NCBI RefSeq assembly: GCF_050958605.1
Contig: NZ_JBJHDO010000002.1
Coordinates: 1 to 64,000 of the forward strand
Length of the DNA: 64,000 nt
Direction: 5' to 3'
DNA from: G016756615 sp050958605
GTDB lineage: Bacteria > Pseudomonadota > Alphaproteobacteria > Rhizobiales > Rhizobiaceae
Translations under genes and position numbers: made by a program
The notes under the pieces: model-generated
Told to the model about the DNA's origin: nothing
What the model saw: only the letters and a program-made list of their open reading frames with translations
Database searches by the model: none
Shown: positions 42,539 through 51,332 of the stretch, piece by piece
Layout: every line of letters begins with the position of its first letter
Numbering within the stretch: the stretch's first letter is position 1

Positions 42539-43924
42539 ATGACCGAGACGGTCAAGCTGAAATCCCCGATCGACGGTTCGCTCTATGCCGAGCGGCCGGT
42601 TGCGACCGATCAGGCCGTCAACGCCGCGGTAGAACGTGCGCGAGCCGCGCAAATTTCCTGGGCACAAACCTCGATCGCGGAGCGCGGCAGGCTGATGCTC
42701 GCTTTCCTCGAGGCGCTGGTCGCCATGAGCGACGAAATCGTGCCGGAGCTTGCCTGGCAGATGGGGCGGCCGACCCGCTATGACGGCGAGTTCGGCGGCG
42801 TCAAGGAACGGGTGAGTTACATGGTCGGCATCGCCGAGCGAGCGCTCGCGCCTGTCATTGCCGACGACAAACCGGGATTCCGCCGCTACATCAAGAAGGA
42901 TCCGCTCGGTGTCGTGATGGTGATCGCGCCGTGGAACTATCCCTATCTCACCGCCGTCAACACCATCGTGCCGGCTCTGATGGCCGGCAGCTCCGTGATC
43001 CTCAAGCATGCCGCGCAGACGCTGCTGGTCGGCGAACGCTTCCAGGCGGCGTTCGACAAGGCCGGGCTGCCTAAACATGTCTTTCAGAACATCGTGATGA
43101 ACCACGGCCAGACCGAGAAGCTGCTCGCTTCCGGCAAGGTCGATCACGTCAACTTCACCGGCTCCGTAGCCGGCGGCCGCGCGATCGAGAAGGCTGCGGC
43201 GGGCACCTTCATGACGCTCGGGCTGGAACTCGGCGGCAAGGATCCGGCCTACGTGCTGCCTGACGCAAAGCTCGACCATGCGGTGGCCAATCTTGTCGAC
43301 GGCGCCTTCTACAACTCAGGCCAGTGCTGCTGCGGCATCGAGCGGGTTTATGTGCATGAGAAGGTCTATGACGAGTTCGTCGAAGGTTTCGTGGCCGAGA
43401 CGAAGAACTACGTGGTCGGCAATCCGCTCGACGAGGCGACCACGATGGGACCGATGGCGCAGGCCCGTTTCGCCGATTTCATCCGCGAGCAGAAGGCCGA
43501 GGCGCTGCGCAAGGGCGCCGAGGCCCATATCGGCATGAAGGTCGATAACGACCGCGAGGGTTCACCCTATCTGGCGCCCGAGGTTCTCACCAATGTCGAC
43601 CACCAGATGAGCGTGATGCGGGAAGAGAGCTTCGGCCCGATCGTCGGCATCATGAAGGTGCGCAACGACGAGGAGGCGATCGCACTGATGAACGACAGTC
43701 CCTACGGCCTCACGGCCTCGATCTGGACCCAGGACACCGACCATGCTGCGGCTATCGGCGACCGGATCGAGACCGGCACGGTGTTCATGAACCGCTGCGA
43801 CTACCTCGACCCCGCGCTGGTCTGGACCGGCGTGAAGGACACCGGCAAGGGCGCCGCCCTTTCGGCGATCGGCTACGACAATCTGACCCGGCCGAAATCC
43901 TATCACCTGCGCGAAACGATCTGA
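42539..43924 (+). CDS. NAD(P)-dependent aldehyde dehydrogenase
   Basis: A 461-residue aldehyde dehydrogenase superfamily member. It has IAPWNYPYLTAVNTIVPAL near residue 129, NFTGSVAGGRAIEKAA, the catalytic glutamate in LELGGKDP (Glu230) and the nucleophile in NSGQCCCGIERV (Cys263-265). It oxidises an aldehyde to the acid. It sits between the GS-like ligase and the iron alcohol dehydrogenase, so it likely acts on the aldehyde made from an amine or amino alcohol, as PuuC or IpuI do. AAGGAA precedes the start; an in-frame extension to 42515 was not used. It is 16 bases from the next gene. Confidence 0.92.
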   Translation: MTETVKLKSPIDGSLYAERPVATDQAVNAAVERARAAQISWAQTSIAERGRLMLAFLEALVAMSDEIVPELAWQMGRPTRYDGEFGGVKERVSYMVGIAERALAPVIADDKPGFRRYIKKDPLGVVMVIAPWNYPYLTAVNTIVPALMAGSSVILKHAAQTLLVGERFQAAFDKAGLPKHVFQNIVMNHGQTEKLLASGKVDHVNFTGSVAGGRAIEKAAAGTFMTLGLELGGKDPAYVLPDAKLDHAVANLVDGAFYNSGQCCCGIERVYVHEKVYDEFVEGFVAETKNYVVGNPLDEATTMGPMAQARFADFIREQKAEALRKGAEAHIGMKVDNDREGSPYLAPEVLTNVDHQMSVMREESFGPIVGIMKVRNDEEAIALMNDSPYGLTASIWTQDTDHAAAIGDRIETGTVFMNRCDYLDPALVWTGVKDTGKGAALSAIGYDNLTRPKSYHLRETI

Positions 43925-43940
43925 CCTGAAAGAGCTTTTG

Positions 43941-45113
43941 ATGACCAAACTCGTTTCGAAATGGAACTATCCCACGACCGTGCGTTTCGGTGCGGGTCGT
44001 ATTGCCGAACTTCCCGAGGTACTGGCCGCGGTCGGCATCAAGCGCCCGCTCTTCGTCACCGATCCCGGCCTGGCGAAGCTGCCTGTCGTTGCCAGGACCC
44101 TCAAGCTGCTCGATGCAGCCAAGGTACCGTACGGCGTCTTTTCCGACGTCAAGCCGAACCCGGTGGAATCCAACCTCGTGGCCGGCATCGAGGCCTTCAG
44201 GAAAGGCAAACATGATGGCGTCATCGCCTTCGGCGGCGGGTCCGCGCTCGACCTCGGCAAGCTCATCGCCTTCCAGGCCGGCCAGACGCGCCCGGTGTGG
44301 GATTTCGAGGACATAGGCGACTGGTGGACGCGCGCCAAGGCCGAAACCATCGTTCCGATCGTCGCGGTGCCGACCACCGCGGGAACCGGATCCGAAGTCG
44401 GCCGGGCGGCGGTCGTCACCAATGAGGCGACGCATACCAAGAAGGTCATCTTCCATCCGAAGATGCTGCCGGCGATCGTCATCGCAGATCCCGAACTCAC
44501 GGCGGGCATGCCGCCTTTCATTACCGCCGGAACCGGCATGGACGCCTTCGCCCATTGCCTGGAGGCCTATTGCGCGCCCGGATACCACCCGATGGCGGAC
44601 GGCATCGCGGTGGAAGGCATCCGCCTTGTCTTCGAGAACCTGCCGAAAGCCTATGCGAACGGCAAGGATCTGACGGCGCGGGCCCATATGATGTCGGCGG
44701 CCGCCATGGGCGCGACCGCCTTCCAGAAGGGGCTCGGCGCCATCCATTCGCTGTCGCATCCGGTCGGCGCGCTCTATGACACCCATCACGGCATGACCAA
44801 CGCAGTTTTCATGCCCTACGTGCTGGCCTTCAACCGCGAGGCAGTCGAAGAGCGTATCACCCGGCTGGCGAACTACATCGGCATCAAGGGTGGCTTCGAC
44901 GGCTTCGCCAAGGCGGTGATCAAGCTGCGCAAGGACCTGAAAGTGCCGCACGCGCTGCCCGGCCTGATCAAGGGGCTGCAGATGGACAAGAAGCGCAAGA
45001 CGCTCATCGCGGACATGGCGGTGGTCGATCCAACGGCGGGCGGCAATCCGGTCAAGCTGACGAAGAAGGCAGCGCTGACATTGCTCGACAACGCGATCGA
45101 AGGAAAATTCTGA
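43941..45113 (+). CDS. Iron-containing alcohol dehydrogenase
   Basis: A 390-residue group III alcohol dehydrogenase. The NAD-binding GGGSALDLGKLIAF follows VKPNPVESNLVAGIEAFRK, and VPTTAGTGSEVGRAAVVTN is conserved. The metal site is visible in FAHCLEAYCAPGYHPMADGI and in GAIHSLSHPVGALYDTHHGM. It interconverts a primary alcohol and an aldehyde with NAD. Together with the upstream aldehyde dehydrogenase it could take an alcohol (or gamma-glutamylated amino alcohol) to the acid. The start ATG is used instead of the TTG one codon upstream. Confidence 0.92.
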   Translation: MTKLVSKWNYPTTVRFGAGRIAELPEVLAAVGIKRPLFVTDPGLAKLPVVARTLKLLDAAKVPYGVFSDVKPNPVESNLVAGIEAFRKGKHDGVIAFGGGSALDLGKLIAFQAGQTRPVWDFEDIGDWWTRAKAETIVPIVAVPTTAGTGSEVGRAAVVTNEATHTKKVIFHPKMLPAIVIADPELTAGMPPFITAGTGMDAFAHCLEAYCAPGYHPMADGIAVEGIRLVFENLPKAYANGKDLTARAHMMSAAAMGATAFQKGLGAIHSLSHPVGALYDTHHGMTNAVFMPYVLAFNREAVEERITRLANYIGIKGGFDGFAKAVIKLRKDLKVPHALPGLIKGLQMDKKRKTLIADMAVVDPTAGGNPVKLTKKAALTLLDNAIEGKF

Positions 45114-45169
45114 TCCTTCCCGAGGGAGGCGGGACGAAGAAGAGCCGCGGCCGCTAGCTTGAACGATCT

Positions 45170-45179
45170 AAACCGGTTT
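45170..45179. promoter_or_regulatory. Candidate operator AAACCGGTTT
   Basis: A perfect 10-bp palindrome flanked by GATC on both sides (GATCT before, GATC after) lies about 165 bases before the binding-protein gene. CG-centred A/T-flanked palindromes of this form are typical LacI-family operators. No LacI-type gene is in the window, so the regulator would be encoded elsewhere. Confidence 0.35.
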
Positions 45180-45342
45180 GATCATTAGCCGGAAAAATAG
45201 GCTGGCGATTGCGGAGAGCCATCAAAAGTAGTTTAGTTTTCGTGTCTTGAGGCAGCTCGCGCGGGCGTTTCACGCAACTGTCATGTGACGGCGGTAACCG
45301 CAGCGCTGGCGCCGAGTGACGCCGGTTCAACGGAGAGACAAG

Positions 45343-46449
45343 ATGTTCAACTTTGCGGGGAAAGTGCTTTCCCTCACCGCGGCATCGCTGATGACTGCGA
45401 CGGCGATTTCGTCGGCCCAGTCGATGGACGAGCTGGTCGCCGCGGCGAAGGCCGAGGGGCAGCTCACCACCATAGCGCTGCCGCACGATTGGTGCGGCTA
45501 TGGCGACGTGATCGCCGGTTTCAAGGCGAAATATCCGGAGATCACCATCAACGAGCTCAATCCCGATGCGGGATCGAGCGATGAGATCGAAGCGATCAAG
45601 GCCAACAAGGACAATAAGGGCCCGCAGGCGCCGGACGTGATCGACGTCGGCCTGTCCTACGGCCCGCAGGCCAAGACCGATGGCCTCATCCAGCCCTACA
45701 AGGTGTCGACCTGGGATACGATTCCCGACAGCGCCAAGGATCCGGAAGGTTATTGGTATGGCGACTATTACGGCGTTCTCGCCTTCCAGGTGAACAAGGA
45801 CCTCGTGCCGAATCCGCCGCAGGATTGGGCCGACCTGCTGAAGGACGAATACAAGAACGCCGTGGCGCTGGCCGGTGACCCGCGCGCGTCCAACCAGGCC
45901 ATCCAGGGGGTCTACGCCGCCGGTCTTTCGAAGGGCGCTGCTGCCGGCAAAGCTGCCGGCGAGGCTGGTCTCGAGTTCTTCAAGGAGCTCAACGCAAAGG
46001 GCAATTTCGTGCCGGTCATCGGCAAGGCGGCGACGCTTGCCCAAGGCCAGACGCCGATCCTCATCCGCTGGGACTACAACGCGCTTGCCGACCGCGACAC
46101 GTTGAACGGGAATCCACCGGTCGAGGTGGTCGTGCCGAAGTCGGGCGTGGTGGCGGGCGTGTACGTCCAGGCGATCAGCGCCTTTGCACCGCATCCGAAC
46201 GCTGCGAAGCTGTGGATGGAATATCTCTATTCGGACGAAGGCCAGCTCGGCTGGCTCAAGGGCTACTGCCATCCGATCCGCTTCAACGACCTCGCCAAGA
46301 AGGGGCTCGTCCCGCAGGAGCTGCTCGACAAGCTCCCGCCGGTCGACGCTTACGAGACCGCCGTGTTCCCGACGCTGGACGACCAGGGCGCCTCGAAGGA
46401 GGCGATCACCAAGGGCTGGGATTCGGTCGTAGGCGCCAACGTTCAGTAA
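45343..46449 (+). CDS. ABC extracellular solute-binding protein
   Basis: A 368-residue periplasmic protein with a signal peptide (SLTAASLMTATAISSAQS). It belongs to the PotD/FbpA-like type II binding-protein class: MDELVAAAKAEGQLTTIALP, APDVIDVGLSYGPQAK and WYGDYYGVLAFQVNKDLVPN. These features are shared by iron, putrescine, thiamine and 2-aminoethylphosphonate systems, so the ligand is not defined. GGAG precedes the start. It is the first gene of a complete four-gene importer. A putrescine- or amine-type ligand would fit the catabolic genes upstream, but this is inference. Confidence 0.88.
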   Translation: MFNFAGKVLSLTAASLMTATAISSAQSMDELVAAAKAEGQLTTIALPHDWCGYGDVIAGFKAKYPEITINELNPDAGSSDEIEAIKANKDNKGPQAPDVIDVGLSYGPQAKTDGLIQPYKVSTWDTIPDSAKDPEGYWYGDYYGVLAFQVNKDLVPNPPQDWADLLKDEYKNAVALAGDPRASNQAIQGVYAAGLSKGAAAGKAAGEAGLEFFKELNAKGNFVPVIGKAATLAQGQTPILIRWDYNALADRDTLNGNPPVEVVVPKSGVVAGVYVQAISAFAPHPNAAKLWMEYLYSDEGQLGWLKGYCHPIRFNDLAKKGLVPQELLDKLPPVDAYETAVFPTLDDQGASKEAITKGWDSVVGANVQ

Positions 46450-46502
46450 GAAGCTCTCCCCGGGCGGCCGGTGCCGCCTGGGGATCATTCCCGGAAACGC
46501 CC

Positions 46503-47408
46503 ATGGCTGAAGCCACCGTCACCAAGCCGGCAGCCCTCCCGGCCCCGTCTGCCGAGCGAGCCTTGCGCGTGCCCACTGCGTGGCTCGGGGTGGCACCCTT
46601 TTTCCTGTTCGCGCTGCTCTTCCTCATCCTCCCCACCGCCTACCTCGTCGTCGGCGCCTTCCAGAACAACCAGGGCGAGTTCACGCTGGAGAACATCGCC
46701 GCCCTGTCGCAGCCTTCGATCGTGGCCGCTTACTGGATTTCGATCCGTATCAGCCTGGCCTCCTCGATCCTGGGCGCCTTGATCGGGCTCGCCATCGCCA
46801 TCGCGATCGTGCGCGGCGGCCTGCCCAATTGGGTGCGCTCGGCCACGCTCACCTTCTCCGGCGTCGCCTCGCAGTTCGCCGGTGTGCCGCTCGCCTTTGC
46901 CTTTCTCGCCACGCTCGGCCGGCTCGGCCTCGTCACCGTGCTGCTCAACAGCGTTTTGGGCATCAACATCTATGCGCTCGGCTTCAACATCCTGTCCTTC
47001 TGGGGGCTGACGCTCACCTATCTCTTCTTTCAGATACCGCTGATGGTGGTCATCATCACGCCGGCGATAGACGGGCTGAAACGCGAATGGGGCGAAGCGG
47101 CCGCGACGCTCGGCGCCACGCAGCTTCAATACTGGCGCATGGTCGTCATTCCCGTGCTGTGGCCGAGCTTCCTCGGAACCATGATCCTGCTCTTCGCCAA
47201 TGCCTTCGGCGCCATCGCCACAGCCTATGCGCTTACCGGCTCGTCCCTGAACATCGTGCCGATCCTGCTCTATGCGCAGATCCGCGGCGACGTGCTGCAC
47301 AATCCGCATCTGGGCTATGCACTGGCCTTCGGCATGGTCGTAGTCACCGGTCTCGCCAACGTCTTCTACATCTGGTTCAGGACGCGCAGCGAAAGGTGGT
47401 TGCGATGA
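46503..47408 (+). CDS. ABC permease (PotB/FbpB-like), first subunit
   Basis: A 301-residue inner-membrane protein with six predicted spans. The coupling region GEAAATLGATQLQYWRMVVI, with the EAA motif, is clear. The first span FFLFALLFLILPTAYLVVGA follows a short cytoplasmic N-terminus. It starts 53 bases after the binding protein and overlaps the second permease by 4 bases (ATGA). It forms half of the translocation channel of this importer. Confidence 0.9.
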   Translation: MAEATVTKPAALPAPSAERALRVPTAWLGVAPFFLFALLFLILPTAYLVVGAFQNNQGEFTLENIAALSQPSIVAAYWISIRISLASSILGALIGLAIAIAIVRGGLPNWVRSATLTFSGVASQFAGVPLAFAFLATLGRLGLVTVLLNSVLGINIYALGFNILSFWGLTLTYLFFQIPLMVVIITPAIDGLKREWGEAAATLGATQLQYWRMVVIPVLWPSFLGTMILLFANAFGAIATAYALTGSSLNIVPILLYAQIRGDVLHNPHLGYALAFGMVVVTGLANVFYIWFRTRSERWLR

Positions 47409-48196
47409 AGGGCTCGCGCTTCTGGGCCTGGCTGACCTTCGCCGTCGGCGCGGCCTATTTCTTCATACCGCTGATCGCGACCTTCGAATTCTCGCTGCGC
47501 ATGAAACGCGGCGAATATTCCTTCGAAGCCTACAGGGTCGTGCTCGGCGACGCCCGCTTCCAGGAAACCTTCCTCTATTCGGTGACGGTCGCTTCCTTGA
47601 CCATCCTGCTCGGGGTCCTCGTCGTGGTCCCAACCGCCTATTGGATTCGGCTGAGGATGCCGTATCTGAGGCCGATCGTCGAATTCATCACGCTCCTGCC
47701 GCTCATCATCCCGGCCATCGTCATCGTCTTCGGCTATATCAGAATGTACGGCTCGTCCTCGCCGCTGCCCTTCCTGGCCACCGCGCGCGCTACCGACGCC
47801 CTCCTGATCATCGGCTACGCGACGCTGGCGCTCCCCTATATGTACCGCGCCGTCGATACCGGGCTCAGGATGATCGACGTCCGCACCTTGACGGAGGCCG
47901 CGCAGATCCTCGGCGCAGGATGGGCGACCATCATCGCACGCATCATCCTGCCCAATGTGCTGATTGCCGTTCTATCGGGCGCCTTCCTGACCTTCGCTAT
48001 CGTGATCGGCGAGTTCACCATGGCGAGCCTGCTCAACAGGCCGGCTTTCGGTCCATATCTTCAAAATATCGGCGCGAACCGCGCCTACGAGCCCGCCGCG
48101 CTCGCCGTCATCGCCTTCGCGATCACCTGGGGCTGCATGGCGGTGATCCAGATCCTTTCCCGGTTCGCCCCGAAATCGGCCAACCGTCCGAACTGA
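47405..48196 (+). CDS. ABC permease (PotC-like), second subunit
   Basis: A 263-residue inner-membrane protein with six predicted spans. Its EAA loop reads LTEAAQILGAGWATIIARII, and FITLLPLIIPAIVIVFGYIR precedes it. It is translationally coupled to the first permease. PotC-type proteins form the second half of spermidine/putrescine-like channels; the similarity is at family level only. The ATPase gene follows after 18 bases. Confidence 0.9.
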   Translation: MKGSRFWAWLTFAVGAAYFFIPLIATFEFSLRMKRGEYSFEAYRVVLGDARFQETFLYSVTVASLTILLGVLVVVPTAYWIRLRMPYLRPIVEFITLLPLIIPAIVIVFGYIRMYGSSSPLPFLATARATDALLIIGYATLALPYMYRAVDTGLRMIDVRTLTEAAQILGAGWATIIARIILPNVLIAVLSGAFLTFAIVIGEFTMASLLNRPAFGPYLQNIGANRAYEPAALAVIAFAITWGCMAVIQILSRFAPKSANRPN

Positions 48197-48214
48197 ACGA
48201 GAAAGTCGAAAGCC

Positions 48215-49279
48215 ATGGCCGACCCGTTTCTCAGCATACAGAACATCCGCAAGTCGTTCGGAACGGTCACCGTCGTTCAAGACTTCGACCTCGACGTCGA
48301 AGCCGGCGAGTTCATTTCGCTGCTCGGCCCTTCCGGCTGCGGCAAAACCACGGTGCTGCGCATGGTGGCCGGTTTCGAGGAGCCGAGCGGGGGTTCGATC
48401 GTGGTCGGGGGTAGGAACGTCACCCGGCTCAAGCCCAACCAGCGCAATGTCGGCATGGTGTTCCAGGCCTATGCGCTCTTCCCCAATCTCACCGTCGCGC
48501 AGAATATCGCCTTCGGGCTGAAGGTGGCCGGCGCGCCCAGGGCCGAGGTCGACGCCCGCGTCGCCGAGCTTCTCGAGATCATCAAGCTGCCGCAGTTCGG
48601 CGATCGCTATCCCTACCAGCTTTCCGGCGGCCAGCAGCAGCGCGTGGCGCTCGCCCGGGCCCTGGCGCCGAAGCCGAAGCTTCTGCTGCTGGACGAGCCG
48701 CTCTCGGCGCTCGACGCCAAGGTGCGCGTCTCGCTGCGCGAGGAAATCCGGTCAATTCAGAAGAAGCTCGGCATCACGACCATCTTCGTGACGCACGACC
48801 AGGAAGAGGCGTTGTCGATCTCGGACCGCATTGTCGTCATGTATGGCGGCAAGGCCGAGCAGGTCGGCACGCCGTTCGAGATCTACAACCGCCCGGCCAC
48901 GCGCTTCGTGGCGAATTTCGTCGGCACGCTCAACGTTCTGGAAGGCACGGTGGCGGATGCAGCCACCGGTACCGTGCGCATCGGCGAGAGCCAGCTTTCG
49001 CTCAAGGGAGCTCTCAACGGCGCCAGGACCGGCGACGCGGTCTCGCTCGCGCTCCGTCCCGAAGCGATCGCACTCGGTCGCCAGCCCGGCCGCGACACCA
49101 GCCTGGGCGGCGAGATTTCCGATGTCTCATTCCTCGGCTCCGTGATTCGCGTGCGGGTCGGCCTGGGCCCGAACGCTGTTTCGCTGGACACGTTCAACAA
49201 CCCCACCTCGCCGCCGCCGATGGTCGGCGAGAAAACGGAGATCAGCTTCTCCTCGGGCGACGTGCTCGTGCTGCATTGA
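48215..49279 (+). CDS. ABC ATP-binding protein (PotA-like)
   Basis: A 354-residue ATPase. Walker A is GPSGCGKTT, the signature LSGGQQQRVALARAL, and Walker B LLLLDEPLSALDAK. H-loop TIFVTHDQEEAL follows. The C-terminal ~110 residues form a TOBE domain (NVLEGTVADAATGTVRIGES, ALRPEAIAL), which in relatives regulates activity or senses ligand. The gene ends the importer operon, 18 bases after the second permease. Element E follows, which may help end the transcript. Confidence 0.93.
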   Translation: MADPFLSIQNIRKSFGTVTVVQDFDLDVEAGEFISLLGPSGCGKTTVLRMVAGFEEPSGGSIVVGGRNVTRLKPNQRNVGMVFQAYALFPNLTVAQNIAFGLKVAGAPRAEVDARVAELLEIIKLPQFGDRYPYQLSGGQQQRVALARALAPKPKLLLLDEPLSALDAKVRVSLREEIRSIQKKLGITTIFVTHDQEEALSISDRIVVMYGGKAEQVGTPFEIYNRPATRFVANFVGTLNVLEGTVADAATGTVRIGESQLSLKGALNGARTGDAVSLALRPEAIALGRQPGRDTSLGGEISDVSFLGSVIRVRVGLGPNAVSLDTFNNPTSPPPMVGEKTEISFSSGDVLVLH

Positions 49280-49310
49280 TACGTCACGACCAGAGCGGCC
49301 ACGAGGGAAG

Positions 49311-49508
49311 GGAATGGATCCCCGGGTCAGCTTCGGCTTCGCTTCGCTCGCCTGCGCGCCCGGGGATGACGAAGTTGATATGTTTATGCCAATCGCCAAC
49401 GTGGGCGCTTTATGCAGGCCTCAATCTCCGACGTTGACGATTGGCTTCGACATAGAAGCTTCATCATCCTCGACCCGAGCGAAGCGAGGAGATCCGAGGA
49501 TCCATTCC
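49311..49508. repeat. Paired-palindrome intergenic element E
   Basis: Outer ends GGAATGGATCC and GGATCCATTCC enclose arms with CTTCGCTTCGCTCG-type sequence. The core holds GCCAATCGCCAACG (49388-49401) and its inverted form CGTTGACGATTGGC (49432-49445). Arms are partly diverged but match those of element F. It lies after the PotA-like gene. The remaining 49509-50147 shows no convincing gene. Confidence 0.85.
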
Positions 49509-49956
49509 GTGACGCTTCCACCGATGCGGCGCGGCCGATCCGAACGTTGTTACGGGAGTGACCGTTCAGAGGAAAATGTCAGGATGGTTCATGACACGGT
49601 TCTGCCAACATTCCGCCAAAATGGCGGCCGGCGCGCTGGTGCGAGGGAACCTCTTGTCCTCGCCGGCCACAATGTCTGTCAGGATGGTCGTTAGTCCCGG
49701 GTGACCTCTCGTTGACTTCCGACAGGCGTCTCCCCAACTGTAGCTGACGCCAATCAGCTACGGTCACTCTCAATTGCTGGGTTCGTAAGTTCAGAAATAC
49801 AGAGAGGGTTCATTCGACCACGCCCCGTCGGCAAAAAGTCTGAACGTCAGCTTGAGCCGAAGTCGCTGCTTCTCTCGATACCGTCAACAATTCGATCTCG
49901 CCGCGGAGAACCTACGGCGGGGTGAAGAAACAGGCTTCCATTTGGGCGCAACGCTG

Positions 49957-49977
49957 GTGCATCAATTTGCGATGCAC
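49957..49977. promoter_or_regulatory. Palindrome upstream of second RND operon
   Basis: GTGCATC and GATGCAC (7-bp arms) with a 7-base centre lie about 170 bases before the adaptor start. It is a plausible operator for the RND operon, which has no regulator gene next to it. Nothing else in 49509-50147 looks functional. Confidence 0.3.
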
Positions 49978-50147
49978 TGTCGTAAAGCCGGAAACCTGCT
50001 CGTCGGAGCAGTTGAAAGCCGGTAGTGTAAGCGACAATCTGGAGGATCTTAGTAGTTTGCGACGGAAACGGGGTTAGCGCCTCGGCCCGCAGCAAGGGCC
50101 ACGGGCCTCTCGTGGATGCCGCGCCAACTCGCAGAAGGAGCGGAAAG

Positions 50148-51332
50148 TTGCTGCGCCTCAACCAGATCATAGTTTCCCCTTTGGCTTTGGCGAGAGTGGG
50201 AGCAGTTGGTATCGCCATACTGGCATCCAATTTCCAAACAGCCTCCGCGCAACAGCAACAGAATGTGCCCGTCGTGACGACCGCCAAGCCGGTCGTGCGC
50301 GAGATCGTCGAAAGCGACAGCTTCATCGGCCGCTTCGAGGCCGTGGACGAAGTCGATGTAAGGGCGCGAGTCGGTGGTTATCTCGACCAGGTCCATTTCC
50401 GCGACGGGGCCATGGTCGAGAAGGGGGACCTTCTGTTCACGATCGACAAGCGTCCTTATCAGGCCGCCTATGACGCGGCCAAATCGCAAGTCGATGTCGC
50501 GACGAGCGCGCTGGAATTCACCACGATGCAGCTGGAGCGGGCGGAGGCGCTCTCCCGATCCGGCAACCTTGCGACTTCTGTCCTCGACGATCGCCGGCGG
50601 GAACATCTTGCCGCGGTCGCGCAGCTCGAAGGCGCCAAGGCGGAACTGCGCACGACGGGACTCAATCTCGAATTCACCGAAATCAAGGCGGCGCTTTCCG
50701 GCCGTATCGATCGCCGGCGCGTTTCGGTGGGCAATCTCGTCCAGGCCGACTCCACGCTGCTCACCACCATCGTGGCGCGCGATCCGATCGATTTCTATTT
50801 CGATATCGATGAACGTTCGGCGCTTGCTTATGCGCGGGATGCGCGCCAGCGCGGGGCGAGCCTTCAGGAGGGAGCAGGCGGCGTCGATGTCGTCGTCACC
50901 GTGCAGGACCACGACCCCGTTTCGGTGAACGGCAAGCTCGATTTCTCCGAAAACCGGCTCGATGCCGAGAGCGGCACGATGCGCATGCGGGCTCGCTTCC
51001 CCAACCCGGACGGCTTGCTGCAGCCCGGCATGTTCGGGCGCGTCACCATGCCGGGATCTCTGCCCTACGAAGGCATCCTCGTGCCGGATGAGGCGATCGC
51101 CGCGGATCAGGACAGGCGCGTCGTTTATGTTGTCGACCAGGCCGGGACGGTGTCGGCCAAGCCCGTCCGCACCGGGCCTCTGCTTCACGGCTACCGCGTC
51201 ATCCGCACCGGCCTGACCGGCGAGGAAACGATGGTCGTCGACGGGTTGCTGCGGGTCAGGCCGGGCGTGAAAGTCAAGGCAGAAATGATCTCGCTCCCGC
51301 CTGAAGCCAAAGTCGCCGGATTGCCCCGATGA
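50148..51332 (+). CDS. RND efflux periplasmic adaptor (MFP), AcrA-like
   Basis: A 394-residue membrane-fusion protein of the AcrA/MexE type with a signal peptide (LALARVGAVGIAILASNFQT ending near ASAQ). The lipoyl half-motifs GRFEAVDEVDVRARVGGYLD and VEKGDLLFTIDKRPYQAAYD are clear, and a helical hairpin follows (TTMQLERAEALSRSGNLATS). A TTG start at 50148 is proposed because AAGGAG lies eight bases upstream; GTG at 50112 is an alternative. It overlaps the pump gene by 4 bases. It links the pump to an outer-membrane channel encoded elsewhere. Confidence 0.92.
   Translation: MLRLNQIIVSPLALARVGAVGIAILASNFQTASAQQQQNVPVVTTAKPVVREIVESDSFIGRFEAVDEVDVRARVGGYLDQVHFRDGAMVEKGDLLFTIDKRPYQAAYDAAKSQVDVATSALEFTTMQLERAEALSRSGNLATSVLDDRRREHLAAVAQLEGAKAELRTTGLNLEFTEIKAALSGRIDRRRVSVGNLVQADSTLLTTIVARDPIDFYFDIDERSALAYARDARQRGASLQEGAGGVDVVVTVQDHDPVSVNGKLDFSENRLDAESGTMRMRARFPNPDGLLQPGMFGRVTMPGSLPYEGILVPDEAIAADQDRRVVYVVDQAGTVSAKPVRTGPLLHGYRVIRTGLTGEETMVVDGLLRVRPGVKVKAEMISLPPEAKVAGLPR

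Noticed and set aside
49579..49773. Small open frame on the minus strand, possible insertion-sequence remnant
   Set aside because: No transposase motif or terminal repeats could be seen; other frames are equally open for short stretches.
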